From assembly GCA_958352845.1 (NCBI GenBank), contig CATWQC010000048.1, positions 1 through 5,027 on the forward strand: 5,027 bases of DNA. Direction: 5' to 3'. The notes below the pieces were generated by a model. That model did no database searches, was not told the DNA's origin, and saw only the letters and a program-made list of their open reading frames with translations. Every line of letters begins with the position of its first letter. Positions within the stretch are counted from its first letter, which is position 1. Source of the stretch: an uncultured Collinsella sp. (GTDB lineage: Bacteria > Actinomycetota > Coriobacteriia > Coriobacteriales > Coriobacteriaceae). Made by a program: the position numbers and the translations under genes. This document shows, in pieces, positions 1 to 4,911 of this stretch.

Positions 1-48
1 CACGGTGCTTATTTCCCAGTGATCACTCGGACCACTTCTTAGTGAACA

Positions 49-246
49 TCAACACGACACATAGATGTGCCGGATATGCTTGCAGTGTGACAGCACGAAC
101 GGGCGCGTACACTGCAGGGCCCGGCAGACCTGCTTGGTGGTCACGTCGAATTCGCTTTTGACGGCGTCGCCCAGCGCGTCGATGCCCTCCGGCAGCGTGA
201 TCAGCCCCGGGTCGTTCTCATTTGTCCTCGGCTCGCACCTGCCCAT
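49..246 (-). CDS. Small HTH-like DNA-binding protein, possibly truncated
   Basis: A 65-residue protein. The start is well supported: AGGAGG lies just upstream of the ATG on the minus strand (about 254-259). Residues 35-64 (DVTTKQVCRALQCTRPFV, then HIRHIYVS) look like a short helix-turn-helix: a TxxxVxxxL helix, a tight turn, then a TRPFV recognition-type helix, as in excisionase or MerR-like HTH proteins. The N-terminal third (NDPGLITLPEGIDAL) has no motif I know. A DNA-binding role is inferred from the HTH pattern only. The ORF stops at a TGA, but the same frame stays open for 16 more codons to the window edge (reading SDHWEIS and onward), so this may be the front part of a longer gene broken by one stop codon. 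An operator-like element sits directly in front of it (263-285), consistent with auto-regulation or control by another repressor. Specific family unknown; coding status fairly likely. Confidence 0.6.
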   Translation of the reverse strand: MGRCEPRTNENDPGLITLPEGIDALGDAVKSEFDVTTKQVCRALQCTRPFVLSHCKHIRHIYVSC

Positions 247-262
247 GGCAATCGCCTCCTAA

Positions 263-285
263 TTATGTTAGTGATTTGGCTAACA
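263..285 (-). promoter_or_regulatory. Operator-like inverted repeat (copy 1)
   Basis: TGTTAG (266-271), 8 nt, then CTAACA (280-285) form an inverted repeat. The whole 23-bp element begins TTATGTTAGTGAT and ends GCTAACA. It matches the reverse complement of the palindrome at 381-420 at 21 of 23 positions, with the same 8-nt centre length. It lies 17 bp from the ATG of the HTH gene, directly before its ribosome binding site, which is an operator position. The binding protein is not identified; the HTH protein or the RHH antitoxin are candidates. Confidence 0.6.
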
Positions 286-287
286 CT

Positions 288-293
288 TTTATA
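288..293 (-). promoter_or_regulatory. Possible -10 element for the small HTH gene
   Basis: TATAAA on the minus strand lies immediately upstream of the operator-like element at 263-285, so a transcript start would fall inside that element, as expected for repression by promoter occlusion. I do not see a convincing -35 at 16-18 bp; the nearest candidate, TTGCCG, is 20 bp away. Low confidence. Confidence 0.3.
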
Positions 294-380
294 CCCGTTT
301 GCAGTGGGGCCATCGGCAAGGGAATCGCGAAAGGGGCCCACCATTGAATAAAGCAGACGCCTTGCCCGGCGCCCTGTTTA

Positions 381-420
381 ATCGCGCTTATGTTAGCTAT
401 ATCACTAACATAAGCGCGAT
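381..420. promoter_or_regulatory. Perfect 40-bp palindrome, operator-like (copy 2)
   Basis: Arms ATCGCGCTTATGTTAG (381-396) and CTAACATAAGCGCGAT (405-420) are exact reverse complements around the 8-nt centre ctatatca. Its core repeats the element at 263-285 in the opposite orientation. It lies 39 bp past the antitoxin stop and 134 bp before the HTH gene start. There is no T-run on either side, so a plain intrinsic terminator is unlikely; a strong operator, perhaps looping with copy 1, fits better. As RNA it would also form a very stable hairpin. Confidence 0.6.
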
Positions 421-459
421 ATAGCCCATTTCGCTCCCACGGAAAGGCGCGCCGTGAGG

Positions 460-741
460 CTATGCCGACCTGAGGATTCTCTCAGCCTTCTCGAGCGCAG
501 CCGAGCGCAGGAACTCCGACTTCCGCATCCCGCACGCGGTGGCCGCCCTCTCGATGAGATCGGCGCCCGTTTTCGGGCACTTGAAAGACAGATTGGCGTT
601 GGCCTCTCCCTCGGAGAGCCTTGGGCGGCCGACGCGGAGGTTTGCCAGGGCCCCCGTCCAAGAGCCGGATTCATATTCCGCGCACTCGCGCTCGATGTCC
701 TCGTCCGTGATCACGGTGCCGTTTGCAAGCCTGAACTCCAT
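460..741 (-). CDS. Antitoxin with C-terminal ribbon-helix-helix domain
   Basis: A 93-residue protein, second gene of a toxin-antitoxin pair. Residues 1-38 (MEFRLANGTVITDEDIE, then EYESGSWTG) are an acidic segment probably wrapping the toxin. Residues 38-42 form a GRPRL linker. Residues 48-92 (NANLSFKCPKTGADLIERAA, then GMRKSEFLRSAALEKAERIL) fit a ribbon-helix-helix: a beta strand followed by two helices with the SEFLRSAA second-helix signature. RHH antitoxins usually dimerise, bind palindromes at their own promoter and inhibit the toxin. The start at 741 was chosen over a longer frame from 822 because it has AGGAGAGG upstream, it begins where homologues would, and its ATG overlaps the toxin stop (TGATG), which implies translational coupling. 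The gene order, toxin first and antitoxin second, is that of BrnTA and HigBA modules. Function is inferred from domain pattern and context. Confidence 0.75.
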   Translation of the reverse strand: MEFRLANGTVITDEDIERECAEYESGSWTGALANLRVGRPRLSEGEANANLSFKCPKTGADLIERAATACGMRKSEFLRSAALEKAERILRSA

Positions 742-1007
742 CAGTAACCTCTCCTTCTCGCGCTCTCGATCTCCTTCAGCGTCTTCTTGCTCGGCGGCGT
801 CATGGCGTGATAGATAAGCCATACGCCGTCAGCCAGGAGGACTCCGACCATCTCGATATACCGGCCATGTGGGTCGTAGCCTGTCCGCATCTCCTGTTCC
901 CCGGGTACGCGAACGGCCGCGAAGCGGTAGTTCTCCCATGCCGCCTCGACATCTCCGGCATCCAACTCGGGGTGTCGCTCGTGAACCCTTCGGTGTATCT
1001 GAACCAT
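741..1007 (-). CDS. Putative type II toxin, BrnT/RelE-superfamily-like
   Basis: An 88-residue protein encoded directly before the RHH antitoxin. Visible features are an N-terminal IHRRVHERHPEL segment, a central AWENY helix, the GYDPHGRYIEMVGVLL strands, an IYHAMTPPSKKTLKEI stretch and a basic C-terminus (ESARRRGY). The size, the strands followed by an H-A-M-T-P-P motif, the charged end and the pairing with an RHH antitoxin resemble BrnT-type members of the RelE superfamily, which act as ribosome-dependent or free mRNA endonucleases. The exact family is uncertain, and I assign no catalytic residues beyond noting conserved-looking H67 and the R/E-rich strands. The ribosome binding site GGAGG lies at 1013-1017, five bases before the ATG. 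A perfect 34-bp palindrome (1026-1059) upstream is the obvious autoregulatory operator. The gene is intact. Confidence 0.68.
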   Translation of the reverse strand: MVQIHRRVHERHPELDAGDVEAAWENYRFAAVRVPGEQEMRTGYDPHGRYIEMVGVLLADGVWLIYHAMTPPSKKTLKEIESARRRGY

Positions 1008-1025
1008 TGGCCTCCAATCGTACGA

Positions 1026-1059
1026 GAATATTCTACTACTATTTGGTAGTAGAATATTC
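1026..1059. promoter_or_regulatory. Perfect 34-bp palindrome between toxin and resolvase genes
   Basis: GAATATTCTACTAC (1026-1039) and GTAGTAGAATATTC (1046-1059) are exact reverse complements around the 6-nt centre tatttg. It lies 18 bp upstream of the toxin ATG, where an RHH antitoxin operator would be. A minus-strand TAGAAT (1030-1035) inside the left arm could be the -10, but no good -35 is visible. It could instead be the crossover part of a res site for the divergently encoded resolvase. Without T-runs it is not a clear terminator. Confidence 0.6.
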
Positions 1060-1117
1060 GACGCATCAACTTATAAGGCCTATTCGCCAACCGTTCGTTC
1101 CAAAACGTATGCCGCGC

Positions 1118-1161
1118 GGCACTCGAAAACCGAACCCTCGATGCCGTGGACGGCGAGTGCC
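1118..1161. repeat. Inverted repeat upstream of the resolvase
   Basis: GGCACTCG (1118-1125) and CGAGTGCC (1154-1161) are exact reverse complements separated by 28 nt, and a smaller CCGT-GG-ACGG palindrome (1144-1153) lies inside. The position in front of a serine resolvase gene suggests binding sub-sites for that enzyme or a regulator. The role is inferred only. Confidence 0.4.
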
Positions 1162-1181
1162 AAAACCCAGTGCCAAAACCT
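1156..1181 (+). repeat. Two tandem 13-bp repeats
   Basis: AGTGCCAAAACCC (1156-1168) is followed directly by AGTGCCAAAACCT (1169-1181), 12 of 13 identical. The first copy overlaps the right arm of the inverted repeat at 1118-1161. It is about 50 bp upstream of the resolvase start. It could be iterated protein-binding sites (res accessory sites or operator), or just a small slippage duplication. Confidence 0.5.
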
Positions 1182-1230
1182 CCCCTTGCATTCCCATGAG
1201 AAAATCAAAAGACAAGGCAGGAGGCTGAAA

Positions 1231-1815
1231 ATGACCAGATACGGATACGCTCGCGTGAGCACGAAGGATCAGAAGCTAGACAGGCAAATCGAGGCGTTGG
1301 TCAACGCCGGCGTGCCCTATGGCCATATCTACAAAGACAAAGTCACGGGTGCCAAGGACGGCGACCGAACTCAACAGAAGCGTCTGTTCAAGAAGATGAA
1401 GGCCGGCGATGAAGTGGTAGTCGAGTCCTGGGAGCGCCTAACCAGATCGACCAGGCAATTGCTGAACTACGACCTTATGTTCCGAAATCTCGGCGTGAAG
1501 CTAACCTCCTTGAAACAGCCGGTCGACCTCGATACCGCCTTCGGCCGTTTCGTGCTGGGTACCCACGCCTGCACAGCCGAGCTTGAGCGCGATCTGATCA
1601 AGCAGCGCCAGGCCGAGGGTATCGCCGTCAAACGGAGCCGCGGTGGCAACGTCGGGGGCCGCCCGCGCATCGCAGACGTCAAGGCCGACGCTGCCGTGAA
1701 ACTCTACCTTGCCCGCGAGACGCCAATTCCCGACATCTGCGCCGCAACGGGTATCTCGAAATCGACCCTGTACCGCATCCTCCGCGAGCGCGGGTTAGTC
1801 GGAGTCAGAAGATAA
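1231..1815 (+). CDS. Serine recombinase, resolvase/invertase family
   Basis: A 194-residue small serine recombinase, the usual length for Tn3-type resolvases and DNA invertases. Residues 1-130 are the catalytic domain, starting TRYGYARVSTKDQ, with nucleophile Ser10 and Arg8. R46 and the ERLTRS motif (residues 68-73) carry further active-site arginines R69 and R72. The usual Asp of the DRLGRS motif is Glu68 here, a conservative change. The long E-helix carries ELERDLIKQR (117-126). After the GGRPR hinge (142-146), residues 164-187 (TPIPDICAATGISKSTLYRI) form the C-terminal helix-turn-helix. Such enzymes cut and rejoin DNA via a 5' phosphoserine to resolve cointegrates or multimers, or to invert segments. 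The start was chosen for AGGAGG at 1219-1224, six bases upstream, and for the YARVS position; an in-frame ATG at 1141 adds 30 unrelated residues. The gene appears intact. No transposase is visible nearby, so it may serve plasmid or element maintenance. Confidence 0.92.
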   Translation: MTRYGYARVSTKDQKLDRQIEALVNAGVPYGHIYKDKVTGAKDGDRTQQKRLFKKMKAGDEVVVESWERLTRSTRQLLNYDLMFRNLGVKLTSLKQPVDLDTAFGRFVLGTHACTAELERDLIKQRQAEGIAVKRSRGGNVGGRPRIADVKADAAVKLYLARETPIPDICAATGISKSTLYRILRERGLVGVRR

Positions 1816-2004
1816 ATCCGAGTGCGCTACTATTAGATGAGTGCGGTATTTCTCCAATCGAAAACCTGCGTGAACGCATGACTTGAGACGCCTTTTTAGA
1901 ACCCACCGATCGCAGGACGACTACAAATCAACAGCGGCCGCGTATTTGTTCCCAGCCGTACGGCGTGGCGGAGCCATGCCCATTGTTGATTGGAGTGTCG
2001 CACG

Positions 2005-2583
2005 ATGACAGACAATCCGAGCGAGAAGAAAATCAGTGAGACATCCGGCGTGAAGGCCGTCCTCGATGAGGCCGCCGAGCGGATCGAGGCGACATGGCGG
2101 GAGAAGCTGCTGCGCGAGACTGCCGACCTCAGGACCGAGAACGCACTGCTCATGGCCCAGGTGGATGAATTCAGCCGCAAGCTCGTCGAGACGCGAGACC
2201 GGAACGAAAGACTTGAGGCCGACTGCAATGAGAGGGTCGCCTTTATCGAGGAGAAGTTTGAACTCGATACCGCGAACCTCGAACTCGAGAATAACGAGCT
2301 CCACGCCGCGAGCGTCAGATATCTCGCCGTTGCCAGGGAGCTCGACAGGAAGGTCGTCCAGCTCCACGCCGAGGCTGAGACCATGGTCGATGAGATCGAG
2401 CGGCTGCGCGGCGAGCGTGACGCCGCGCTGAAAGCCCAAGCCGAGTTGAACGACGCACTCCTGGCCCAGCGCGACCTGATGGCCGAGGTCGCCGCCCTCA
2501 AGGACCGCCTTGCCGCCTCCGAGCAGCGTGCGGCCGTGGCCGAGGCCAAGATCGAGGTCATGACCCAGATGAAGATCGAGTAG
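2005..2583 (+). CDS. Coiled-coil protein of unknown function
   Basis: A 192-residue protein I cannot assign to a family. After a polar N-terminus of about 15 residues (TDNPSEKKISETSG), nearly the whole chain (16-190) is a charged alpha-helix with heptad-like leucine/valine/alanine spacing, for example LRTENALLMAQVDEFSRKL (42-60), LELENNELHAASV (92-104) and IERLRGERDAALKAQAEL (131-148). There is no signal peptide, membrane segment or catalytic motif; it is probably a soluble, dimeric or oligomeric scaffold, tether or structural protein. A weak GGAG (1992-1995) sits nine bases before the ATG; an in-frame TTG at 1990 is possible but lacks a better ribosome binding site. It lies 189 bp after the resolvase, so it may have its own promoter, although none is obvious. 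The opposite strand is also open over this region, but the regular heptads and charge pattern favour this frame. It ends before the hairpin at 2602-2642. Confidence 0.7.
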   Translation: MTDNPSEKKISETSGVKAVLDEAAERIEATWREKLLRETADLRTENALLMAQVDEFSRKLVETRDRNERLEADCNERVAFIEEKFELDTANLELENNELHAASVRYLAVARELDRKVVQLHAEAETMVDEIERLRGERDAALKAQAELNDALLAQRDLMAEVAALKDRLAASEQRAAVAEAKIEVMTQMKIE

Positions 2584-2601
2584 GCCGCATAGCATCTAAT
2601 T

Positions 2602-2642
2602 TTCTAGAAACCCCCTAGAGCATTTCTAGGGGGTTTCTAGAA
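2602..2642. terminator. Bidirectional hairpin terminator between convergent genes
   Basis: Two exactly complementary 18-nt arms (2602-2619 and 2625-2642) surround a 5-nt loop (gcatt). The inner stem CCCCCTAGA/TCTAGGGGG is followed on both strands by TTTCT, as expected for an intrinsic terminator acting in either direction, although the T-run is short and lies within the outer stem. It separates the plus-strand coiled-coil gene (ends 2583) from the minus-strand phosphoesterase C, whose TAG stop (2637-2639) lies inside the hairpin. Confidence 0.75.
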
Positions 2643-3359
2643 CTGAGAACCGGGCGCAGCACTTTCGATCGGCACGATGTCTCGATAGACCAGACGGTGC
2701 CTGTCGTCACGCCACTCGTCACCGTGGTAGTGGCCGAAGAACCAGGCTCGGTAGCCGAGCCGGTCGTCGAGCTCGGCAAGGAATCGCTGAAGTCGGTCGC
2801 CCCGATACTCGCGTCCGCGCTCCCGGCACAACCCCTCAGCAAGGGCAGCAGGGGCCTCGTGAGTCACAACGCAATCGACCCTCCAGCCTACGCGGTTGAG
2901 CGAGGCGCGGCAGTGGTCCATCTCCTCCTCACTCGGCATCTCCTCTGGCCACCAGCTCCTCCCCTCCTTGCGATACTGCCTGTCGTTGCTCGCGGCGCCG
3001 CCCATGGCAAGGACTGTGAGCCCGTCGATATCGAACACCTCTCCGCGCATCAGGTGCAGCACGTGCGGTCGCGCCTCGTGGACGAACCCGCCGTTCCACT
3101 CCCGCACCGGCAGCCCAGCCAGGGCGTGGTGGTTCTCATGGTTGCCGTCTACGAAACACGTGGTCCACGGCTTCGACTCGAACCAGTCGAGCCAGTATTT
3201 CTCGGCGTTGGATCCATCCCAGACAAAGCCGAAGTCGCCGGCCACGATCACCACGTCATCGCGCGTCAGGGTCCGGCCCAGCGGCCAATTCTTGAAGGCA
3301 AACCGGCTGGACCCGTACTCGGCCCTGCCGTGCACGTCGCCCGTCACATAGATAGCCAT
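2637..3359 (-). CDS. Metallophosphoesterase C (calcineurin-like)
   Basis: A 240-residue binuclear-metal phosphoesterase; the substrate is unknown. All metal-site motifs of the calcineurin-like superfamily are present: D8 and H10 (YVTGDVHG), G41-D42 (VIVAGDFGF), GNHE at 72-75, H167 (VVTHEAP) and GHYH at 209-212. It is cytoplasmic, with no signal or membrane segment. It is a paralogue of the gene immediately upstream (B), sharing the GDFGF, VDGNHE, MRGEVF, MGGA, SWWP and VGW.VDCV.TH blocks. The start at 3359 was chosen because the motif-I strand begins right there and the ATG overlaps the stop of B as TGATG; an upstream frame start at 3374 would lie inside B. The ribosome binding site is poor (TGGGGTG), so translation probably depends on coupling with B. 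It is the last gene of the operon and its stop lies in the terminator hairpin. Possible activities include nucleotide, dinucleoside-polyphosphate or protein phosphatase; the sequence alone does not decide. Confidence 0.88.
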   Translation of the reverse strand: MAIYVTGDVHGRAEYGSSRFAFKNWPLGRTLTRDDVVIVAGDFGFVWDGSNAEKYWLDWFESKPWTTCFVDGNHENHHALAGLPVREWNGGFVHEARPHVLHLMRGEVFDIDGLTVLAMGGAASNDRQYRKEGRSWWPEEMPSEEEMDHCRASLNRVGWRVDCVVTHEAPAALAEGLCRERGREYRGDRLQRFLAELDDRLGYRAWFFGHYHGDEWRDDRHRLVYRDIVPIESAAPGSQF

Positions 3360-4084
3360 CAGTACGCACCCCACGGCAGGAGTTTGTCCCCGAGCCTCAC
3401 GATCCGGTCATACAGCACCGTGTGCCGTTCGTCCGGATTGGCATCGCGATGGAAATGTCCGTAATACCAGCGCTTGTAGTCCAGGCGGCCCTCGAGCTCG
3501 TCGAGGAATCCGGTCAGCCTGTCCACATCAGGGCGTTCCCAGCCTGGGTCCGGGTAGAGCGTCGGCGAGAGCATGCGCGTCGAGCAGGTATGGGTGATGA
3601 CGCAGTCGACCTTCCAGCCGACCTCGTCGAGCCTTGCCCGCGCGGTATCGAAATCGCGCTCGTCCGGGAGCTCCTGAGGCCACCAGCTGGAATAGGGCAC
3701 GCGGTATTCCCTGTCCACGCTCGTGGCACCGCCCATGGTGAAGACCGTCGAGCCGTCGAGCTCGAAGACCTCCCCGCGCATGAGGCGGCGGATAGACGAA
3801 GTATCCGACAGGCGCTGCGTCAGCCCGCCATGCCACGGTTCCATGGGGCGTTCCTCCCAGTGGTCGAAGCGCTCGTGGTTGCCGTCGACGAACAGTACCG
3901 TGTAGGGGCGCGACTCCAGCCAGGCGATGTCGGCGCATTCCTCGGCAGAGAAATCCCACGGAAAGCCAAAGTCGCCGGCGACGATGAGGTAGTCATTGCT
4001 GGTAAGGCTATCGCCAAGCTCCCAGTCGCGGAGCTTTTGCATGTCGAGCCCACTGTGGATGTCGCCCGTCACATAGACCGTCAT
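3359..4084 (-). CDS. Metallophosphoesterase B (calcineurin-like)
   Basis: A 241-residue soluble phosphoesterase with a complete metal-binding set: D8 and H10 (YVTGDIHS), G37-D38 (IVAGDFGF), GNHE at 68-71, H165 (ITHTC) and GHFH at 209-212. Close to C in length and layout (WELGDSLTSNDYLIVAGDFG against WPLGRTLTRDDVVIVAGDFG), so the two probably arose by tandem duplication, then diverged; the region after the TH motif (residues 166-190, STRMLSPTLYPDPGWERP) differs most and may define substrate choice. The frame extends upstream to 4654, but that part is an arginine/proline-rich shadow of gene A. The ATG at 4084 is right because motif I begins there, AGAGGTG precedes it, and it overlaps the A stop codon by four bases (ATGA). 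It is the middle gene of a three-gene operon. The substrate is not known. Confidence 0.88.
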   Translation of the reverse strand: MTVYVTGDIHSGLDMQKLRDWELGDSLTSNDYLIVAGDFGFPWDFSAEECADIAWLESRPYTVLFVDGNHERFDHWEERPMEPWHGGLTQRLSDTSSIRRLMRGEVFELDGSTVFTMGGATSVDREYRVPYSSWWPQELPDERDFDTARARLDEVGWKVDCVITHTCSTRMLSPTLYPDPGWERPDVDRLTGFLDELEGRLDYKRWYYGHFHRDANPDERHTVLYDRIVRLGDKLLPWGAY

Positions 4085-4719
4085 CGAATCACCTCTTCTC
4101 TCTTGTACGCCGCCAGCTCGCGCTCGACCTGCCTGTCGCCGGTCTCGTTGACCCACCAGGGCCATTTCACCCGGCCGCACGGCTCGTCGACTCCGGCGAA
4201 CCATTCCCTCAGCTCGTCGAGGCTCACCGGGGAGTGCCCGTTGGCATCGCAACCGACGTCGTAGCGCAGAAGGCCCTGCTTGCGGTTGAACTCGTTGTAC
4301 GCGCCGCCGCTGCTGTGGATGTGCCCGTGGAGGTGCCACGATCCATGGTTCATGCCCTGCCAGTCGGCCATGGGGTAATGGCTCAGGACGATCTTCTGCC
4401 CGTCGATCTTGAGCACGCAGATCGGCGGCTCCACGGTGAACGCGCCCGCGACCGCCGGCTGGGTCCAGTCCTTGTCGTGGTTTCCCGGGACGAGGTGGAT
4501 GCGCTTGCAGGCGATCCGCTTGCGCAGGGCATAGGCGTCCTGGGCGGTCATTTTGAATGAGAAATCCCCCAGGATGTAGAGCTCGTCGTCCACGGCAATC
4601 CTGCCGTTGATGCCGTCGACGATGGCGTCGTTCATCTGCCAAATCGTCTCCCACGGGCGGCCGGTGAACTTCAGCACGTTCTCATGCCCGAAGTGGGTGT
4701 CGCTGGTAAACCAGATCAT
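4081..4719 (-). CDS. Metallophosphoesterase A (phage/bacterial single-domain type)
   Basis: A 212-residue metallophosphoesterase, first gene of the operon. Motifs: D7 and H9 (FTSDTHFGHEN), G51-D52 (YILGDFSF), GNHD at 79-82, H114 (LSHYPMADW) and HGHIH at 131-135, followed by the DVGCDANGHSPVSLDEL block (154-170). That arrangement is known from the small phosphoesterases often seen in phages and bacterial genomes, of unknown substrate, and is distinct from B and C. No signal peptide. The ATG at 4719 has GGAG eight bases upstream and begins at the first beta strand; the frame runs back to a TTG at 4812, but those 31 residues overlap a leader ORF and hairpins, so I reject that start. The last residues overlap gene B by ATGA. 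Expression is probably controlled by the structured leader described at 4726-4815. The C-terminal region (180-212, KWPWWV and a charged helix) is an extension beyond the core fold. Confidence 0.88.
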   Translation of the reverse strand: MIWFTSDTHFGHENVLKFTGRPWETIWQMNDAIVDGINGRIAVDDELYILGDFSFKMTAQDAYALRKRIACKRIHLVPGNHDKDWTQPAVAGAFTVEPPICVLKIDGQKIVLSHYPMADWQGMNHGSWHLHGHIHSSGGAYNEFNRKQGLLRYDVGCDANGHSPVSLDELREWFAGVDEPCGRVKWPWWVNETGDRQVERELAAYKREEVIR

Positions 4720-4725
4720 ATTTAT

Positions 4726-4815
4726 GTCTCCTTCTGTCGCTAAAAAACGTTCTCCTTCGAGGTCAGGAGACGTTTTATGAGCGACATGAGGTGCATATCC
4801 CTCATGTTTCAAGCT
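4726..4815 (-). promoter_or_regulatory. Structured leader, candidate attenuator or SD-sequestering switch
   Basis: On the transcript of the phosphoesterase operon: hairpin 1 pairs ACATGAGG with CCTCATGT (4800-4807 with 4784-4791). Hairpin 2 pairs GTCGCT and AAAACGTCTCC (4766-4785) with GGAGAACGTTTT and AGCGAC (4736-4755), with one bulge and one internal loop, and carries six T (4742-4747). Its CTCC-containing arm GTCTCCT (4765-4771) can instead pair perfectly over 7 bp with AGGAGAC (4726-4732), which is the Shine-Dalgarno region of gene A. The two pairings exclude each other. Erm- and amino-acid-operon-type leaders work through this kind of alternative pairing; the triggering signal here is unknown. 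Confidence 0.5.
4740..4805 (-). CDS. Possible leader peptide, 21 codons
   Basis: A short ORF beginning MRDMHLMS and ending SKENVF, with GGAG (4814-4817) eight bases upstream, so it has a proper ribosome binding site. It ends at a TAG only 20 bases before the start codon of phosphoesterase A, and its last codons contain the run of six T. Its start codon lies in the stem of a small hairpin (4784-4807) and its 3' half in a larger one (4736-4785). This is the layout of leader peptides that sense ribosome stalling. I do not recognise the peptide. It could also be a chance ORF. Confidence 0.4.
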   Translation of the reverse strand: MRDMHLMSLIKRLLTSKENVF

Positions 4816-4911
4816 CCAATCTGCCGGATTTGCCCAACTAAAAGTTTACGCCCACGCGCGAACAGGATTTGATTTTTGAAATATGGACGAATTCCTCGTC
4901 AGGAGGGTAAA

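Noticed and set aside
18..27. AGTGATCACT palindrome at the left edge
   Set aside because: Only 10 bp and single-copy. It shares just a few bases with the GTTAGTGAT operator core, so chance is the simpler explanation.
742..822. Upstream extension of the antitoxin start
   Set aside because: It lies wholly inside the toxin gene in another frame. The ATG at 741 has a ribosome binding site and the coupling overlap.
1867..1896. Possible terminator after the resolvase (TGCGT-GA-ACGCA, later CTTTTT)
   Set aside because: The stem is only five base pairs and is separated from the T-run by about 14 bases; not a convincing intrinsic terminator.
1896..2595. Two long minus-strand frames over the coiled-coil gene
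   Set aside because: Serine/alanine-rich or glycine/leucine-rich products are the typical reverse reading of Glu/Leu-rich coiled-coil codons. The plus-strand frame has heptads and a plausible start.
2697..3464. Plus-strand open frame of 255 codons
   Set aside because: Antisense to phosphoesterase C and the end of B; no motif and no good ribosome binding site.
3422..4264. Plus-strand open frame of 280 codons
   Set aside because: It lies antisense to phosphoesterases A and B, which have complete catalytic motifs; its own sequence has no recognisable motif and has shadow-type composition.
4085..4654. 190-residue N-terminal extension of phosphoesterase B
   Set aside because: Arg/Pro-rich out-of-frame reading of gene A. 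Motif I of B starts exactly at the ATG at 4084, which has a ribosome binding site.
4720..4812. N-terminal extension of phosphoesterase A from a TTG codon
   Set aside because: It precedes the first beta strand of the fold, the GGAG is only two bases from the TTG, and the region forms hairpins. The ATG at 4719 has a properly spaced GGAG.
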